Shown here one piece after another: positions 1 to 8,566 of a stretch of 34,697 nt of DNA (positions are counted from its first letter, which is position 1; each line of letters starts with the position of its first letter). The position numbers and the translations under genes are program-made. Origin of the DNA: JBCCFW01 sp039029535 (GTDB taxonomy: Bacteria; Acidobacteriota; JBCCFW01). Location: positions 1 to 34,697 of the forward strand of contig JBCCFW010000070.1 in the NCBI GenBank assembly GCA_039029535.1, given 5' to 3'. Below the pieces are notes generated by a model, which searched no databases, was not told the DNA's origin, and was given only the letters and a program-made list of their open reading frames with translations.

Positions 1-1241
1 ATGCCGTCGGTGTCCTTCTTGGTCCAACCGGCCTCGGCGAGGAGCTCGAGGGCCTTGCGGGGGTTGAAGCTGATCTCTTCGTTGTCGGGGTTGGCGTAGA
101 CCGAGTTGGCCCAGAACGACTGCTTGGAAGCGTACTGGTCGTAGAAGAGCTCCTCGATGAGGTACTCGCGGTCGTACAGCCACATCAGGGCCTTGCGCAC
201 CTTCCGGTCCTTGAAGATCGGGTGCTCGAGGTTGAAGGCCATTTGCGACGGCACCTCGGGCTGGCGCTGGTACATCTTGACCTTCTGGATCCAGCCCTTC
301 TGAACTCGCTCGAAGTCGCAGTCCTCGGCCCATCGCTGGGCGCGGGTGATGAGGGCGAAGTCGATGTCGCCCTTCTTGACCGCCTCGAAGTACAGGTCGG
401 AGTTCCGGTAGTACTTCCAGGTGATGCGGTCGAAGTTGCCCATGCCGATGAACTGGCGCTTGCCCTCACCCCAGAAGTCGTCACGACGGATGAAGCTGAA
501 GTAGCTGCCTTCCTCGTACGGACCGAGCTCGTACATGCCCGACACGACCTTGGGCTCGAAGATCCACTCCTCGAGGTAGGTGTCCATGTCGATGGCGTGG
601 GCCGGCATGATGAAGAAGTCCTCCATGCCGATGATGTTGCCCCAGCTCGAGCGGTCCCACTTGCACTTGATGGTGTGCTCGTCGATGACCTCGGTGCCGA
701 TCCAGCCGGTGTTCTCCAGCGAGGTCTTGTAGACCACCTCGACGATCTTGTCGTGGAAGATCATGTCGAAGGTGTGCGCCACGTCCTTGGAGGTGATGGG
801 CTTGCCGTCGGACCACTTCGCGTCCGGATCGATGTGGAAGATGATCTCGCGGCCGCCGTCGATCTCCTCCCAGCGATGCGCCAGCTCGGGAATGATCTCG
901 AGCGTGTTCGGGTGCACCTTCACGAGCGTGTTGAACATCAACTCGCTGTAGCGGTACTTGTGGCTCGCGGAGCGCTCCGGCCCGTAGTGGTTGAGGTGGG
1001 TCGGGTAGGAGTTCGTCTCCATGACGAACTCGCCGCCCTTGCACGCCCGCGGGTCGCCCATGAGCTCGAAGTCACCGTCGGGGACTGGGACCGGGTCGCA
1101 GGAGAAGTCACCGATGTCGGCGGTGATGGCGCTGGTTCCGCCGGGGCTGTCACCTCCGCTGCCACCGCCCTGAGGGGACGGGCAGGCGACCAGGGTCAGG
1201 GCGCAGAGGGGGAGCAGGATTCGGGCGACGGCGGCGCTCAT
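1..1241 (-). CDS. ABC transporter substrate-binding lipoprotein, SBP_bac_5 (oligopeptide/DppA-type) family; 3' end outside the window
   Basis: The frame is open from an ATG at 1241 to the window edge, so about 413 residues are seen and the C-terminus is missing. An AGGAGG Shine-Dalgarno sequence 7 nt upstream fixes the start. The N-terminus is a lipoprotein signal: a hydrophobic stretch ending in the lipobox LVAC at residues 17-20, followed by a Gly/Ser-rich linker. The mature part reads as a family 5 solute-binding protein. It has a 'YSELMFNTLVK' segment, 'WSDGKPITSKDVAHTFDMI' (the usual W-x-DG-x-P-x-TA-x-D-V-x-F motif), and later 'MAFNLEHPIFKDRKVRKAL' (the usual N-P-F-D-VR-x-A segment). Such proteins capture peptides or nickel/opine-like ligands outside the membrane and deliver them to a permease pair. 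The permease genes would lie beyond the left edge; no partner is visible here, so the ligand is unknown. Confidence 0.92.
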   Translation of the reverse strand, partial: MSAAVARILLPLCALTLVACPSPQGGGSGGDSPGGTSAITADIGDFSCDPVPVPDGDFELMGDPRACKGGEFVMETNSYPTHLNHYGPERSASHKYRYSELMFNTLVKVHPNTLEIIPELAHRWEEIDGGREIIFHIDPDAKWSDGKPITSKDVAHTFDMIFHDKIVEVVYKTSLENTGWIGTEVIDEHTIKCKWDRSSWGNIIGMEDFFIMPAHAIDMDTYLEEWIFEPKVVSGMYELGPYEEGSYFSFIRRDDFWGEGKRQFIGMGNFDRITWKYYRNSDLYFEAVKKGDIDFALITRAQRWAEDCDFERVQKGWIQKVKMYQRQPEVPSQMAFNLEHPIFKDRKVRKALMWLYDREYLIEELFYDQYASKQSFWANSVYANPDNEEISFNPRKALELLAEAGWTKKDTDG

Positions 1242-1363
1242 TGGGAGCCTCCTGGGGGCGTTGAGAAGGGGCGAATCATGGCACGTCGGGGCCGCTCGAG
1301 GCAGCAGGACTCGGCGAGGTGACGGAACGAGCCGTCCCGGTCGCCGGACGTCGGGCAGGTCGC

Positions 1364-1383
1364 GCGGCACGCACTCGTGCCGC
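1364..1383 (-). terminator. Perfect 8-bp hairpin between thiC and the SBP gene, possible terminator
   Basis: GCGGCACG and CGTGCCGC flank a CACT loop. The hairpin lies about 100 nt downstream of the thiC stop and 120 nt upstream of the next minus-strand start. There is no T-run after it on the minus strand, so it is not a classical intrinsic terminator. It could be a Rho-assisted stop or an mRNA-stabilising stem. The rest of 1242-1484 shows nothing gene-like. Confidence 0.35.
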
Positions 1384-1484
1384 TCGCGGGCGGGGTGGAT
1401 CGGCCATTCACGGATGGGGCGCGGGTCCGACGAAGGTCACGCCGGTCGCGACACGGTCCCCCGCCCGGACGGCAGGGGACCGGA

Positions 1485-3236
1485 TCAGCTCGTCGAGGAG
1501 GTGGACTCCTGGAGCTCCTTGGCCTCGTCGGTGTCGGCGACGTCGCTGTGGCACGAAGCCTTGCTGCCCCGCTTCACGCCCACGGCGTCGCGGGTCTTCG
1601 AAGCCAGGCGGTGGACTTCCTCGGGCGAGAGCACGCCGCGCTGCTCGAGGATGGCCTTCTGCTCGTCGTTGAGGGCGGCCGAGACCTTGGGCTTGTCCCA
1701 GGCCATCTCCGGCGTCTTGCCCGACGAGAACTCGACGATCTCCTTGCTGATGCGCACCGAGCACCAGTCGTGTCCGCACATGGCGCAGAAGTCGGTGTCG
1801 ACGTCCAGGTCCTCGTCGTGGAACGCGCGGGCGAGATCGGGGTCGAACGAGAGCTCGAAGTGACGCTCCCAGTTGAGGGCGGCGCGGGCCTTCGTGAGCT
1901 CGTCGTCGCGGTCGCGTGCGCCGGGGATGCCCAGGGCGACGTCAGCGGCGTGAGCCGCGATCTTGTACGCGACGCAGCCCTGCTTGACGTCGTCCTTCTT
2001 GGGGAGCCCGAGGTGCTCCTTCGGCGTCACGTAGCAGAGCATGGCGGCGCCGTGGTAAGCCGCGGCGGTGGCGCCGATGCAGCTCGTCACGTGGTCGTAG
2101 CCCGGGAACATGTCGGTGACGAGCGGGCCGAGGACGTAGAAGGGCGCGCCGTGACAGAGCTGGCGCTGGAGCTTCATGTTGTACTCGACCTGGTCGAACG
2201 ACACGTGGCCCGGTCCCTCGACCATGACCTGCACGCCGTGCCGCCAGGCCCGCTCGGTGAGCTCGCCTAGCACCGTCAGCTCGCCGAGCTGGGCGGCGTC
2301 GGTGGCGTCGGCGAGGCCGCCGGGCCGAAGGCCGTCACCGATCGAGAAGGTGACGTCGTGGGCGCGCATGACCTCGCAGATGTCGTCCCACATCGAGTAC
2401 ATGAGGTTCTCGCGCCGGTGGTGGAGCATCCACTTGGCGAGCAGGGAGCCGCCGCGCGAGACGATGCCGATGAGGCGCTTGGCGACGTGAGGGAGATGCT
2501 CGCGGAGCACGCCGGCGTGGATGGTGAAGTAGTCCACGCCCTGACGCGCCTGATGCTCGAGGGTCTCGAGGACGCAGGCCTCGTCGAGGTCCTCGATCTT
2601 GCGGCCGATGATCATCGAGTAGATGGGCACGGTCCCGATGGGGACGGTGGAGTGCCCGATGATCGCCTCGCGGGTGGCGTCGAGGTCGCCGCCGGTGGAG
2701 AGGTCCATCACCGTGTCGGCGCCCCAGCGCACGGCCCAGTCGAGCTTCTCGACCTCGGCGTCGGTGCCGCTGCTGACGGGTGAGGCGCCGAGGTTGGCGT
2801 TGATCTTGGTCAGGCTCGCCCGACCGATGGCCATGGGGTCGAGCCGGCCGGCGAGGTGGGTGCGGTTGGCCGGAATGACCATCCGACCCGCGGCGACCTC
2901 GTCACGGACCTGGTCGGCGGTGAGGTGCGGCTCCCGCTCGGCGACCCGCGTCATCTCCGGGGTGATCGTGCCGAGACGCGCGTGCTCGAGCTGGGTCACC
3001 GGGACGAAGCCCTCCGGCGCTTCCCAGCGGCCGTCGACGCAGCGCCAGTCGGGCGGCATGAAGTCCCAGGCAGTCTTGTCGGACGGCGCGGGCATGCCGG
3101 GCGTGTCCGGGGAGCTGAAGGTGCGCGGCCCACCCAGCTCGGGGACGGCGGCGAAGCTCCCGGGCGTGGTGCCCTGGGCGGTGGAGGAGGGGTCGCTGCC
3201 GAGGGGCGGCAGGGACGGGGTCGGTCGGTCGGCCAT
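1485..3236 (-). CDS. thiC: Phosphomethylpyrimidine synthase ThiC
   Basis: The product (583 aa) is a clear ThiC, the radical-SAM enzyme that rearranges aminoimidazole ribotide into HMP-phosphate, the pyrimidine half of thiamine. The N-terminus is the ThiC-associated region ('WDFMPPDWRCVDGRWEAPEGF'). The barrel carries 'GRASLTKINANLG', 'KLDWAVRWGADTVMDLSTGGD', 'EGPGHVSFDQ' and 'GPLVTDMFPGYDHVTSCIG'. The C-terminal CX2CX4C cluster motif CAMCGHDWC (Cys484, 487, 492) binds the [4Fe-4S] cluster. The length is slightly short for the family (about 600-650 aa), with a brief N-terminus. The start at 3236 has no strong Shine-Dalgarno sequence. The leader of about 94 nt (3237-3330) shows no recognisable TPP riboswitch core, although thiC is the classic TPP-riboswitch gene. 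No other thiamine gene is nearby. Confidence 0.97.
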   Translation of the reverse strand: MADRPTPSLPPLGSDPSSTAQGTTPGSFAAVPELGGPRTFSSPDTPGMPAPSDKTAWDFMPPDWRCVDGRWEAPEGFVPVTQLEHARLGTITPEMTRVAEREPHLTADQVRDEVAAGRMVIPANRTHLAGRLDPMAIGRASLTKINANLGASPVSSGTDAEVEKLDWAVRWGADTVMDLSTGGDLDATREAIIGHSTVPIGTVPIYSMIIGRKIEDLDEACVLETLEHQARQGVDYFTIHAGVLREHLPHVAKRLIGIVSRGGSLLAKWMLHHRRENLMYSMWDDICEVMRAHDVTFSIGDGLRPGGLADATDAAQLGELTVLGELTERAWRHGVQVMVEGPGHVSFDQVEYNMKLQRQLCHGAPFYVLGPLVTDMFPGYDHVTSCIGATAAAYHGAAMLCYVTPKEHLGLPKKDDVKQGCVAYKIAAHAADVALGIPGARDRDDELTKARAALNWERHFELSFDPDLARAFHDEDLDVDTDFCAMCGHDWCSVRISKEIVEFSSGKTPEMAWDKPKVSAALNDEQKAILEQRGVLSPEEVHRLASKTRDAVGVKRGSKASCHSDVADTDEAKELQESTSSTS

Positions 3237-3303
3237 GGGCTGGATCGCTCAGCTATCGGGCGCGAGATCGCGAAAAAACCGTGTGTGACGCTACCACTCT
3301 ACA

Positions 3304-3326
3304 ACCCGGAGGCCCCTCCTCGGGTC
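3304..3326 (-). terminator. Imperfect GC hairpin just after the GH9 gene, possible terminator
   Basis: The arms ACCCG(G)AGG and CCTCGGGT can form about 8 bp with one bulge and a short C-rich loop. The hairpin sits 5 nt past the stop of the minus-strand GH9-like gene, inside the 97-bp gap before thiC. No T-tract follows on the minus strand, so termination is only a possibility. Confidence 0.3.
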
Positions 3327-3330
3327 CGAG

Positions 3331-6123
3331 TCACTGGTTGGTGGCCGGTGGGGCCTCCTCGATGACGCCGGTGAGGTCGAGGTAGGTGCGGGGCTCGCCC
3401 TCGATCCAGAAGGTGATGACGTAGGGCCGGTTGCCGCGACCGACGTGGAAGTCCCACGTGACCGTGGTCTCGGAGCGCCCCCGCAGGGTCACCTTCTTGC
3501 TGGTCTCCCGGCTGCCGACTCCGGCTGCGCGCATGAACACCTCCGTCTCGACCGGGGCCGAGCCGCGCTGCCCCACGGTGAGTTGGACCTGGAAGGGGGT
3601 CTTGGAGGTCACCCGCTCGGGAGCGCTCGCCTCCAGGGTGAGCACCTCGTCGAGCTGGACGACCCGCGCCTGCCGCCGTCCGCTGATGCCCGCCAGCGGC
3701 ACGCTCACGCCGCCGGCGTTGAGCTCGTACCACTGTCCGCCGTCGAGCTCGAGGGAGAGCTCGCCCGAGCGGCCAGCGCGGCCGTACCAGACGGTGCGTC
3801 GGGTCGAGTGGGAGACGACTCGGACCGGGCCGGTCCACGGTCGGTCGCCCCGGAAGAGCTTGAGGTCGTAGCGGGCGGGCTCGCTCACGGCGACCATCGC
3901 TCGCATCAGCACGACGCCGGCGAGCACGGCCGGCTCGGGGCCGGCGGGTCGGAGGGAGATGGGGATGCCGTCGTTGCCGAGCCCGTAGCCGGTGATGGCG
4001 CCCCGCATCCGACCCTGGGAGAAGGTGTAGACCTGCGTGGGCGAGGCGGCGTCGAAGTCGGTGATCCAGGTCGTGCCGGAGGGGTTCAGGCCGAGGGCCC
4101 ACTGAACCTGCCGACGGGCCAGGCGGTCGAGCTCGGGATCGTCGAGTGCCTGGGCGACGCGGTTGATGGCGACCGCCGTGTCCGCGAGCTGATAGATGCC
4201 GGCGGTGGGGACGATGAGGATCTGAGGCTGACCCTTCTCGTCATGGGTCCACGGCACGGCGAGGGAGCCCTCGGGCAGGAGACGCGCCGCGACCTCGAGC
4301 TGGGGCAGGGCGTAGGGCGCCCAGTTCTCCCGCACCGGCTTCATCCAGAACTCGGCGCTGCGCCGGAGCACGTGACGCCAGGTCGCGAAGTTGCTGTCGC
4401 GCGGGAGCTCCAGGAGCATCTCGGCGAGGAACTGCTCCGGGCGGTCGCGGTCCATCAGCGGCTGGTGCCACGAGAAGATCTCGCCCATCCACTCGTGCTG
4501 CGCGCCGGCCGGGAAGGTCGCCTTCTGGTAGCCGCTGACGTGCGACGCGTGATGACGGGCTTGCCGCAGGTAGTCGACGTGGCCGGTGGCGAGGTGGAGG
4601 TGGAGGGCGCCGAGGCCACGCATCGAGAGGAGGTGTCCGTGTCGGAAGACGTGGGACGACACCTTGCGCCAGGGCTGCTGGCCTTCAGTGGGATGGAACC
4701 AGTGGTCGAAGCGCTCCCGGGCGACCTCGAGCACCTGGTCGGCGAGGGGGCCCGGGTAGCGGCGGGTGTACAGACCGGCGGAGTGCGCGAGCGCGGCGAC
4801 GTCGGTGTGACGCTCCGGAGTGATCGAGACCAGGCGGTCGTCGGAGTTGCGGGAGATGTTGTCGGTCCAGTAGTTCCCGCGTCGGTAGTCGGAGTGATCG
4901 GCGGTGCGCTGGAAGAGCGCGCCGGTGTCGGGGTGCCGGGCTTGCAGCGAGTGGGTGAGCCCGTGCTCGACGAGCTCGAGCGCGTCGGGCTTGCCGTTGC
5001 GATCGGCGTCGCGGGTCCAGCCCATCTCCTGGATGCGCAGCAGCTCGTGGGGGAAGCGGTAGGTGTGCTGGTAGAAGGTGCGGATGTCGCCGGCGTCGTG
5101 CCAGCCGCCGCTCAAGGGGAGATGACGTCGCTTCGTCTTGCCCTTCGCGTCGGTCTCGACCAGCCAGCCGTCGTCGAGGTGGCAGGGCGGATGGAGCGCG
5201 GTCTCGACCCCGCAGCGCATGTCGAGGATCCAGTCGGCGACCGCGTCGATGGGAGCGACCCAGGCGTCGGGACCGATGGGGAACGGCGGGGTCTCGTGCT
5301 GGCCGGCGCGGAGGGTGTAACGGCCTTCGAGCGTGAACCCGCTGAAGTCGGCGACGGCGTGGACGCCGACGGCGCTCTCGACCCGACGGAAGCGACCTCC
5401 GAAGCGGGGGCGCTTCTTCTCGTCGAGGAGGAGGTAGCGCTGGTTCACCAGGCTGGCGTCGCCGATGGCGATCTTGTCGTGGTGCGTGCGGAAGCCGGAG
5501 ACCGGCACGCGCAGGCTGCCCTGAGGCATCTCCCAGCCGGCTTGCCTCGGACCGACGGTGTCGAGCTGGAGATCGTCGATGTCGATCGTCATCCACTCGG
5601 ACTCGTCGGGCATGTAGCCGACGTTGATGCTCATCACCCCGAACCACTTGAGCTGACGGCGCTCGGCGGCGGAGATGCGGTCGAGCGAGATGATGGCTTC
5701 CTGCCAGCCCTCGCTGCGGTCGAGGGGGACGCTGTCGAAGACCCGAGTGCCCCGCCAGGGGTGGCGCTCCTCGCCGATGATGACGTGGAAGAAGCCGTAG
5801 CGTTGACCGGTGACCCGGGAGACGAAGCGCAGGCGGTCGTGCTTGCCGAGGTCGAGGTTCGCGGGCAGGGGGATCCAGGCCAGGTCGACCTGCGGCGCGC
5901 TCGGGAGCCCGTCGGTGACCTTGCCGAGGTCCATGCGGAAGCGGAAGCGGAGGTGACGATCCGAGCCCGCGCCGGGCTTCTTCCGGGTCTCGATCGTCAC
6001 GAAGCCGTCGCGGGAGACGGTCCACTTCTTCGTCTGCTCGAGCTGGGTCTCGAGCCTGCGGCCGTCCTGGGCTCCTACGGGCATCGCCAGGAGGAGAGTC
6101 ACGAGAAGGAGGTGCCACGCCAT
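3331..6123 (-). CDS. Secreted glycoside hydrolase family 9 (cellulase-like) protein
   Basis: The product is 930 aa, taking the ATG at 6123 because the protein then opens with a signal peptide (MAWHLLLVTLLLAMPVGA, likely cut before QDG). The reading frame continues further upstream only as antisense of the divergent gene. Order of parts: a beta-sandwich CBM-like region (about 30-190, 'WFGVMSINVGYMP'), an Ig-like CelD_N-type domain (about 200-290), the GH9 alpha/alpha barrel (about 320-790), and a C-terminal Ig-like domain (about 830-920). The barrel has GGWHDAGD at 339-346; the two Asp are the GH9 catalytic-base pair. It also has 'QWALGLNPSG', the usual GH9 LGxNPxGxS segment. The C-terminal acid, normally in an NEVAxDYNA-like motif, is not clear: 'GPEPAVLAG' is the nearest match, so full activity is uncertain. 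The likely substrate is a beta-1,4 or related glucan. Confidence 0.85.
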   Translation of the reverse strand: MAWHLLLVTLLLAMPVGAQDGRRLETQLEQTKKWTVSRDGFVTIETRKKPGAGSDRHLRFRFRMDLGKVTDGLPSAPQVDLAWIPLPANLDLGKHDRLRFVSRVTGQRYGFFHVIIGEERHPWRGTRVFDSVPLDRSEGWQEAIISLDRISAAERRQLKWFGVMSINVGYMPDESEWMTIDIDDLQLDTVGPRQAGWEMPQGSLRVPVSGFRTHHDKIAIGDASLVNQRYLLLDEKKRPRFGGRFRRVESAVGVHAVADFSGFTLEGRYTLRAGQHETPPFPIGPDAWVAPIDAVADWILDMRCGVETALHPPCHLDDGWLVETDAKGKTKRRHLPLSGGWHDAGDIRTFYQHTYRFPHELLRIQEMGWTRDADRNGKPDALELVEHGLTHSLQARHPDTGALFQRTADHSDYRRGNYWTDNISRNSDDRLVSITPERHTDVAALAHSAGLYTRRYPGPLADQVLEVARERFDHWFHPTEGQQPWRKVSSHVFRHGHLLSMRGLGALHLHLATGHVDYLRQARHHASHVSGYQKATFPAGAQHEWMGEIFSWHQPLMDRDRPEQFLAEMLLELPRDSNFATWRHVLRRSAEFWMKPVRENWAPYALPQLEVAARLLPEGSLAVPWTHDEKGQPQILIVPTAGIYQLADTAVAINRVAQALDDPELDRLARRQVQWALGLNPSGTTWITDFDAASPTQVYTFSQGRMRGAITGYGLGNDGIPISLRPAGPEPAVLAGVVLMRAMVAVSEPARYDLKLFRGDRPWTGPVRVVSHSTRRTVWYGRAGRSGELSLELDGGQWYELNAGGVSVPLAGISGRRQARVVQLDEVLTLEASAPERVTSKTPFQVQLTVGQRGSAPVETEVFMRAAGVGSRETSKKVTLRGRSETTVTWDFHVGRGNRPYVITFWIEGEPRTYLDLTGVIEEAPPATNQ

Positions 6124-6145
6124 GGAAGGTCTAGAATCTGTGGTC
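6124..6145. promoter_or_regulatory. 22-bp divergent start region with a TAGAAT box
   Basis: The divergent starts (GH9 at 6123 minus, next gene at 6146 plus) are only 22 bp apart, so each gene's promoter must lie in the other's 5' coding end. TAGAAT at 6131-6136 could be a -10 box for the plus gene, placing transcription at or next to the ATG and giving a leaderless mRNA. No TTGACA-like box is at the right distance. Confidence 0.25.
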
Positions 6146-7978
6146 ATGGAAGACGAAGCGGCTCCGGGAGGAGCGACCGGTCCCTCCGAAGGTCGTCCCA
6201 AGCGACCGCGGCGTCGGCGACGACGTCGGCCTTCGGGGGAGGGTAAGGGAAACGGTGGGGCGGGCGCGCCCAGGGGTGGGGATCCGTCCGGCGAAGCCGG
6301 CCCGAAGTGGGCGAAGAAGGCTTCGAAGAAGAAGCGGTCCTCGCGACGGCGGGGGCGACCCCATCGGGGCGAGCGTCCGAAGGACGTGCTCAGCGCCGCG
6401 CAGATCGACACGGAGAAGCCGGCCGATCAGCCCCTCACCGAGGCCGAGCAGGCGGAGATGGCCCAGCACCTCCGCTTCCTGAGCCAGCACCGCAAGAACC
6501 TCAAGCTCCGGGTCAACGCCCAGGAGGACCTGCTGCTCAACGGCGCCAAGCCGCCGGAGCATCGGGGCACCTGCGTGCACCTCCTCTCGAAGGTGGACCT
6601 GGCCAGCGTCGAGGCGGCGCTCCCGCGCTACGAGACCTCCGAGCAGAGGCTCAAGCTCCTGGCGGGGGTCGTTCGTTTCTCCGGCGACGTGGGCGTGCTC
6701 CTGCTCTATCTCGAAGAGCTGGCTGGCGTGGCGTCGAAGGGGCAGGCGGCCGGCGCGTTCTCGCGCGCGGTGGAGAAGATCGACTTCGAGCAGGTGTCGG
6801 AGGCCCGCACGCGTCGGGTCCTCGACCTGGTCGCGACGATCTTCGACGGCCACGAGCGCTCGCAGGTGCTCTTCGGCCTGCTCTCGAGCGACAGCTTCCG
6901 CGCGGCCTTCGACGCGAGCACGGGCGGCATGCCCGACGCGCTGGCGGAGACCTTCGTGCCGCTGCGGGCGGTGCACGAGGTCGTGCTCGAAGGCGGCGCG
7001 AACCGTCACGGTGACGAGGCGCTGAGCAAGGGCGTGGCGGCCCTGCTGTCGGCGCCGCGCAAGGCCTTGTCGTCCCTGCCCCTGGTCGTGCGGGAGCGCC
7101 TGCTGCTGTCGGCGGTGTCGTACCTGCGCGATCGCGAGCTAGCGGACAAGGCGACCGGCGACTTGCTCGCGACCTTGCCGGAGGACAGCACCAACTTCAG
7201 TAAGGTCGGCATCGTCCGTGCGGCGGACCTGCTGAGCGCGGGTCGCGACGACGAGGCCCGCGACCTGCTCAAGGCCATGAAGCGCGGTCACCCCGACTTT
7301 CGGCTTCCGATCCGCTGGCTCGAGGCGCTCGAGTCACCGCGGGTGGGTCGCTACGCGCTCATCGAGAAGAAGGACAAGGGGCGACGTCGGGAAGAGGGCA
7401 AGTCCCGTCCGCGTCGTCAGCGGGGTCGTCTTCGCGAGGGCTTCCGTCTCGACGATCAGCGAGCTGCGTGGCTCGTGTTGTCGCCGCTGGAAGAAGCCGG
7501 GAGCGTCGAGGACGAGCTGCGCTTGCGTCGTGAGCGTCCGGTCTTCGGGATGCTGCCGGCGTTGGGCGTGGCTGAGCGTGACGACGGCTCGCGCTTGATC
7601 GCCCTGCCGTCGGTGGGCTGGCCGCTGCACGAGCAGCTCCTGAATCGGAAGTACCGACGCGAGCACGGTTGGTTCGTGGCCATGCAGGCCGTGCAGCTCC
7701 TGGCGAGCCTGCACCGCGCGGGGCTGGAGTTGCCGGACGTGGCGCCCGAGCGCTTCGTCGTGGAGAGCGGTCATCGTCCGGCGCTGTGGCTGGCCGATGC
7801 GTCGCGGCTGCGGGCGGCCGAGGGTGAGACGGCGGAGCCGATCGCTCAGGCGCGCGAGCTGGTCGAGGCCATGCTGGCGGGTCTCGGGGCGGACGTCGTG
7901 GCGCCGTCGGTGCGCGAGCGTGTCGAGACCGCGTCGACCCTGTCGGAGATGCTGGCGGTGGTGGCGTCGCGGGCGTGA
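6146..7978 (+). CDS. Arg-rich protein with helical repeats and a degenerate kinase-like C-terminus, function unknown
   Basis: The product is 610 aa from ATG 6146; an ATG at 6122 in frame overlaps the divergent start and is less likely. Residues 1-70 are low-complexity and very basic (PKRPRRRRRRRP, KKASKKKRSSRRRGR), like RNA- or DNA-binding tails. Residues about 90-390 are alpha-helical and solenoid-like. From about residue 399 ('GRYALIEKK') the sequence follows a protein-kinase fold. 'AVQLLASLHRAGLELPDVAPERFVV' (about 515-540) aligns with the helix E and HRDxKPxN catalytic loop, but His, Arg, Lys and Asn are replaced and only the Asp remains. 'LADASRL' stands where DFG would be, and no ATP-binding Lys is evident. 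It may therefore be a pseudokinase scaffold. It shares a GTGA overlap with the next gene, so the two form an operon. The family assignment is an inference. Confidence 0.75.
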   Translation: MEDEAAPGGATGPSEGRPKRPRRRRRRRPSGEGKGNGGAGAPRGGDPSGEAGPKWAKKASKKKRSSRRRGRPHRGERPKDVLSAAQIDTEKPADQPLTEAEQAEMAQHLRFLSQHRKNLKLRVNAQEDLLLNGAKPPEHRGTCVHLLSKVDLASVEAALPRYETSEQRLKLLAGVVRFSGDVGVLLLYLEELAGVASKGQAAGAFSRAVEKIDFEQVSEARTRRVLDLVATIFDGHERSQVLFGLLSSDSFRAAFDASTGGMPDALAETFVPLRAVHEVVLEGGANRHGDEALSKGVAALLSAPRKALSSLPLVVRERLLLSAVSYLRDRELADKATGDLLATLPEDSTNFSKVGIVRAADLLSAGRDDEARDLLKAMKRGHPDFRLPIRWLEALESPRVGRYALIEKKDKGRRREEGKSRPRRQRGRLREGFRLDDQRAAWLVLSPLEEAGSVEDELRLRRERPVFGMLPALGVAERDDGSRLIALPSVGWPLHEQLLNRKYRREHGWFVAMQAVQLLASLHRAGLELPDVAPERFVVESGHRPALWLADASRLRAAEGETAEPIAQARELVEAMLAGLGADVVAPSVRERVETASTLSEMLAVVASRA

Positions 7979-8508
7979 GCGCGGAGCAGTTGGAGTACCT
8001 CTACCAGACGTCGTGGTCGACGATCGTCGGCCTGCTGATCGCTGCCGTGTTGTGCGGTGGTGGCTGGCTCGTCGTCGTGAGTCTCTTCGGCATGGGCCCG
8101 GCGTGGACGGCACCGGCTCATGGGCTCGTGCTGGGCATTGGGTTCGTCTGCCTGGTCATGGGCGTAGGCATGACGGCGCGGCGGAGCAAGGCGGCCTCGC
8201 GGATCGTCTTCACCGAGACGGGGCTCGTGCTGCCGCGGGCGCAGTCACCGTGGGACGAGCTGGTGGTCGCCTACGAGGACATCGAGGAGGTCCGCGAGGG
8301 ACGCTCGGCAGCGGGTGGCTCGCTGGGCATCAAGAGCGCCAGTGGCGAGCACGCGATCCACGAGGTGTTCTTGAGCGGTGCCGACGAGCTCGAGGCGATC
8401 TGCGAAGAGCTCGTGCAGAGAGTGGAGCGGGCGAAGGGCGGCGGTGGTGATGGTGGCTGTCCGGAGTGCGGGTCGGACGGGACGTCTTCGTCCGGGTGCG
8501 GCCGGTGA
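7975..8508 (+). CDS. Small two-TM membrane protein with a PH-like cytoplasmic part
   Basis: The product is 177 aa from the GTG at 7975, which overlaps the upstream stop by 4 bp (GTGA), so translation is probably coupled. Two hydrophobic helices lie at about 15-38 ('TIVGLLIAAVLCGGGWLVVVSLF') and about 48-66 ('GLVLGIGFVCLVMGVGM'). They are followed by a roughly 90-residue beta-rich segment ('SRIVFTETGLVLPRAQSPWDELVVAYEDIEEV') that resembles bacterial PH-like (bPH) membrane-protein tails. The C-terminus is Gly-rich with a CPECG half-knuckle and another Cys near the end, perhaps a metal site. I do not recognise a named family. The context suggests that it works with the Arg-rich pseudokinase-like protein. 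Confidence 0.8.
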   Translation: MSAEQLEYLYQTSWSTIVGLLIAAVLCGGGWLVVVSLFGMGPAWTAPAHGLVLGIGFVCLVMGVGMTARRSKAASRIVFTETGLVLPRAQSPWDELVVAYEDIEEVREGRSAAGGSLGIKSASGEHAIHEVFLSGADELEAICEELVQRVERAKGGGGDGGCPECGSDGTSSSGCGR

Positions 8509-8550
8509 GTGGACTTTCCGGCGGGCCCGAAGAGGCCTGAGCGGCGGGCT

Positions 8551-8556
8551 TAGAAT
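8551..8556 (+). promoter_or_regulatory. TAGAAT box upstream of the VP1 leader
   Basis: TAGAAT lies 11 bp before the inverted-repeat element. It is the same hexamer seen before the 6146 gene and, on the minus strand, before the TPR operon (29009-29014). It may be a -10 element. No convincing -35 is present, so this rests only on recurrence. Confidence 0.25.
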
Positions 8557-8566
8557 GGTTCTCCTT

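Noticed and set aside
222..1322. Long plus-strand frame opposite the SBP gene
   Set aside because: Low-complexity, Val/Leu/Asp-rich antisense frame, typical of high-GC DNA; the minus strand encodes a clear solute-binding protein with Shine-Dalgarno and lipobox.
3257..3280. Intrinsic terminator from CGCGA-GA-TCGCG with an adjacent A/T run
   Set aside because: The T-run precedes the stem on the minus strand, and on the plus strand the run after the stem is A, so the order is wrong for a terminator on either strand.
3445..6246. 933-codon plus-strand frame opposite the GH9 gene
   Set aside because: Antisense shadow with no domain; the minus strand has signal peptide and GH9 motifs.
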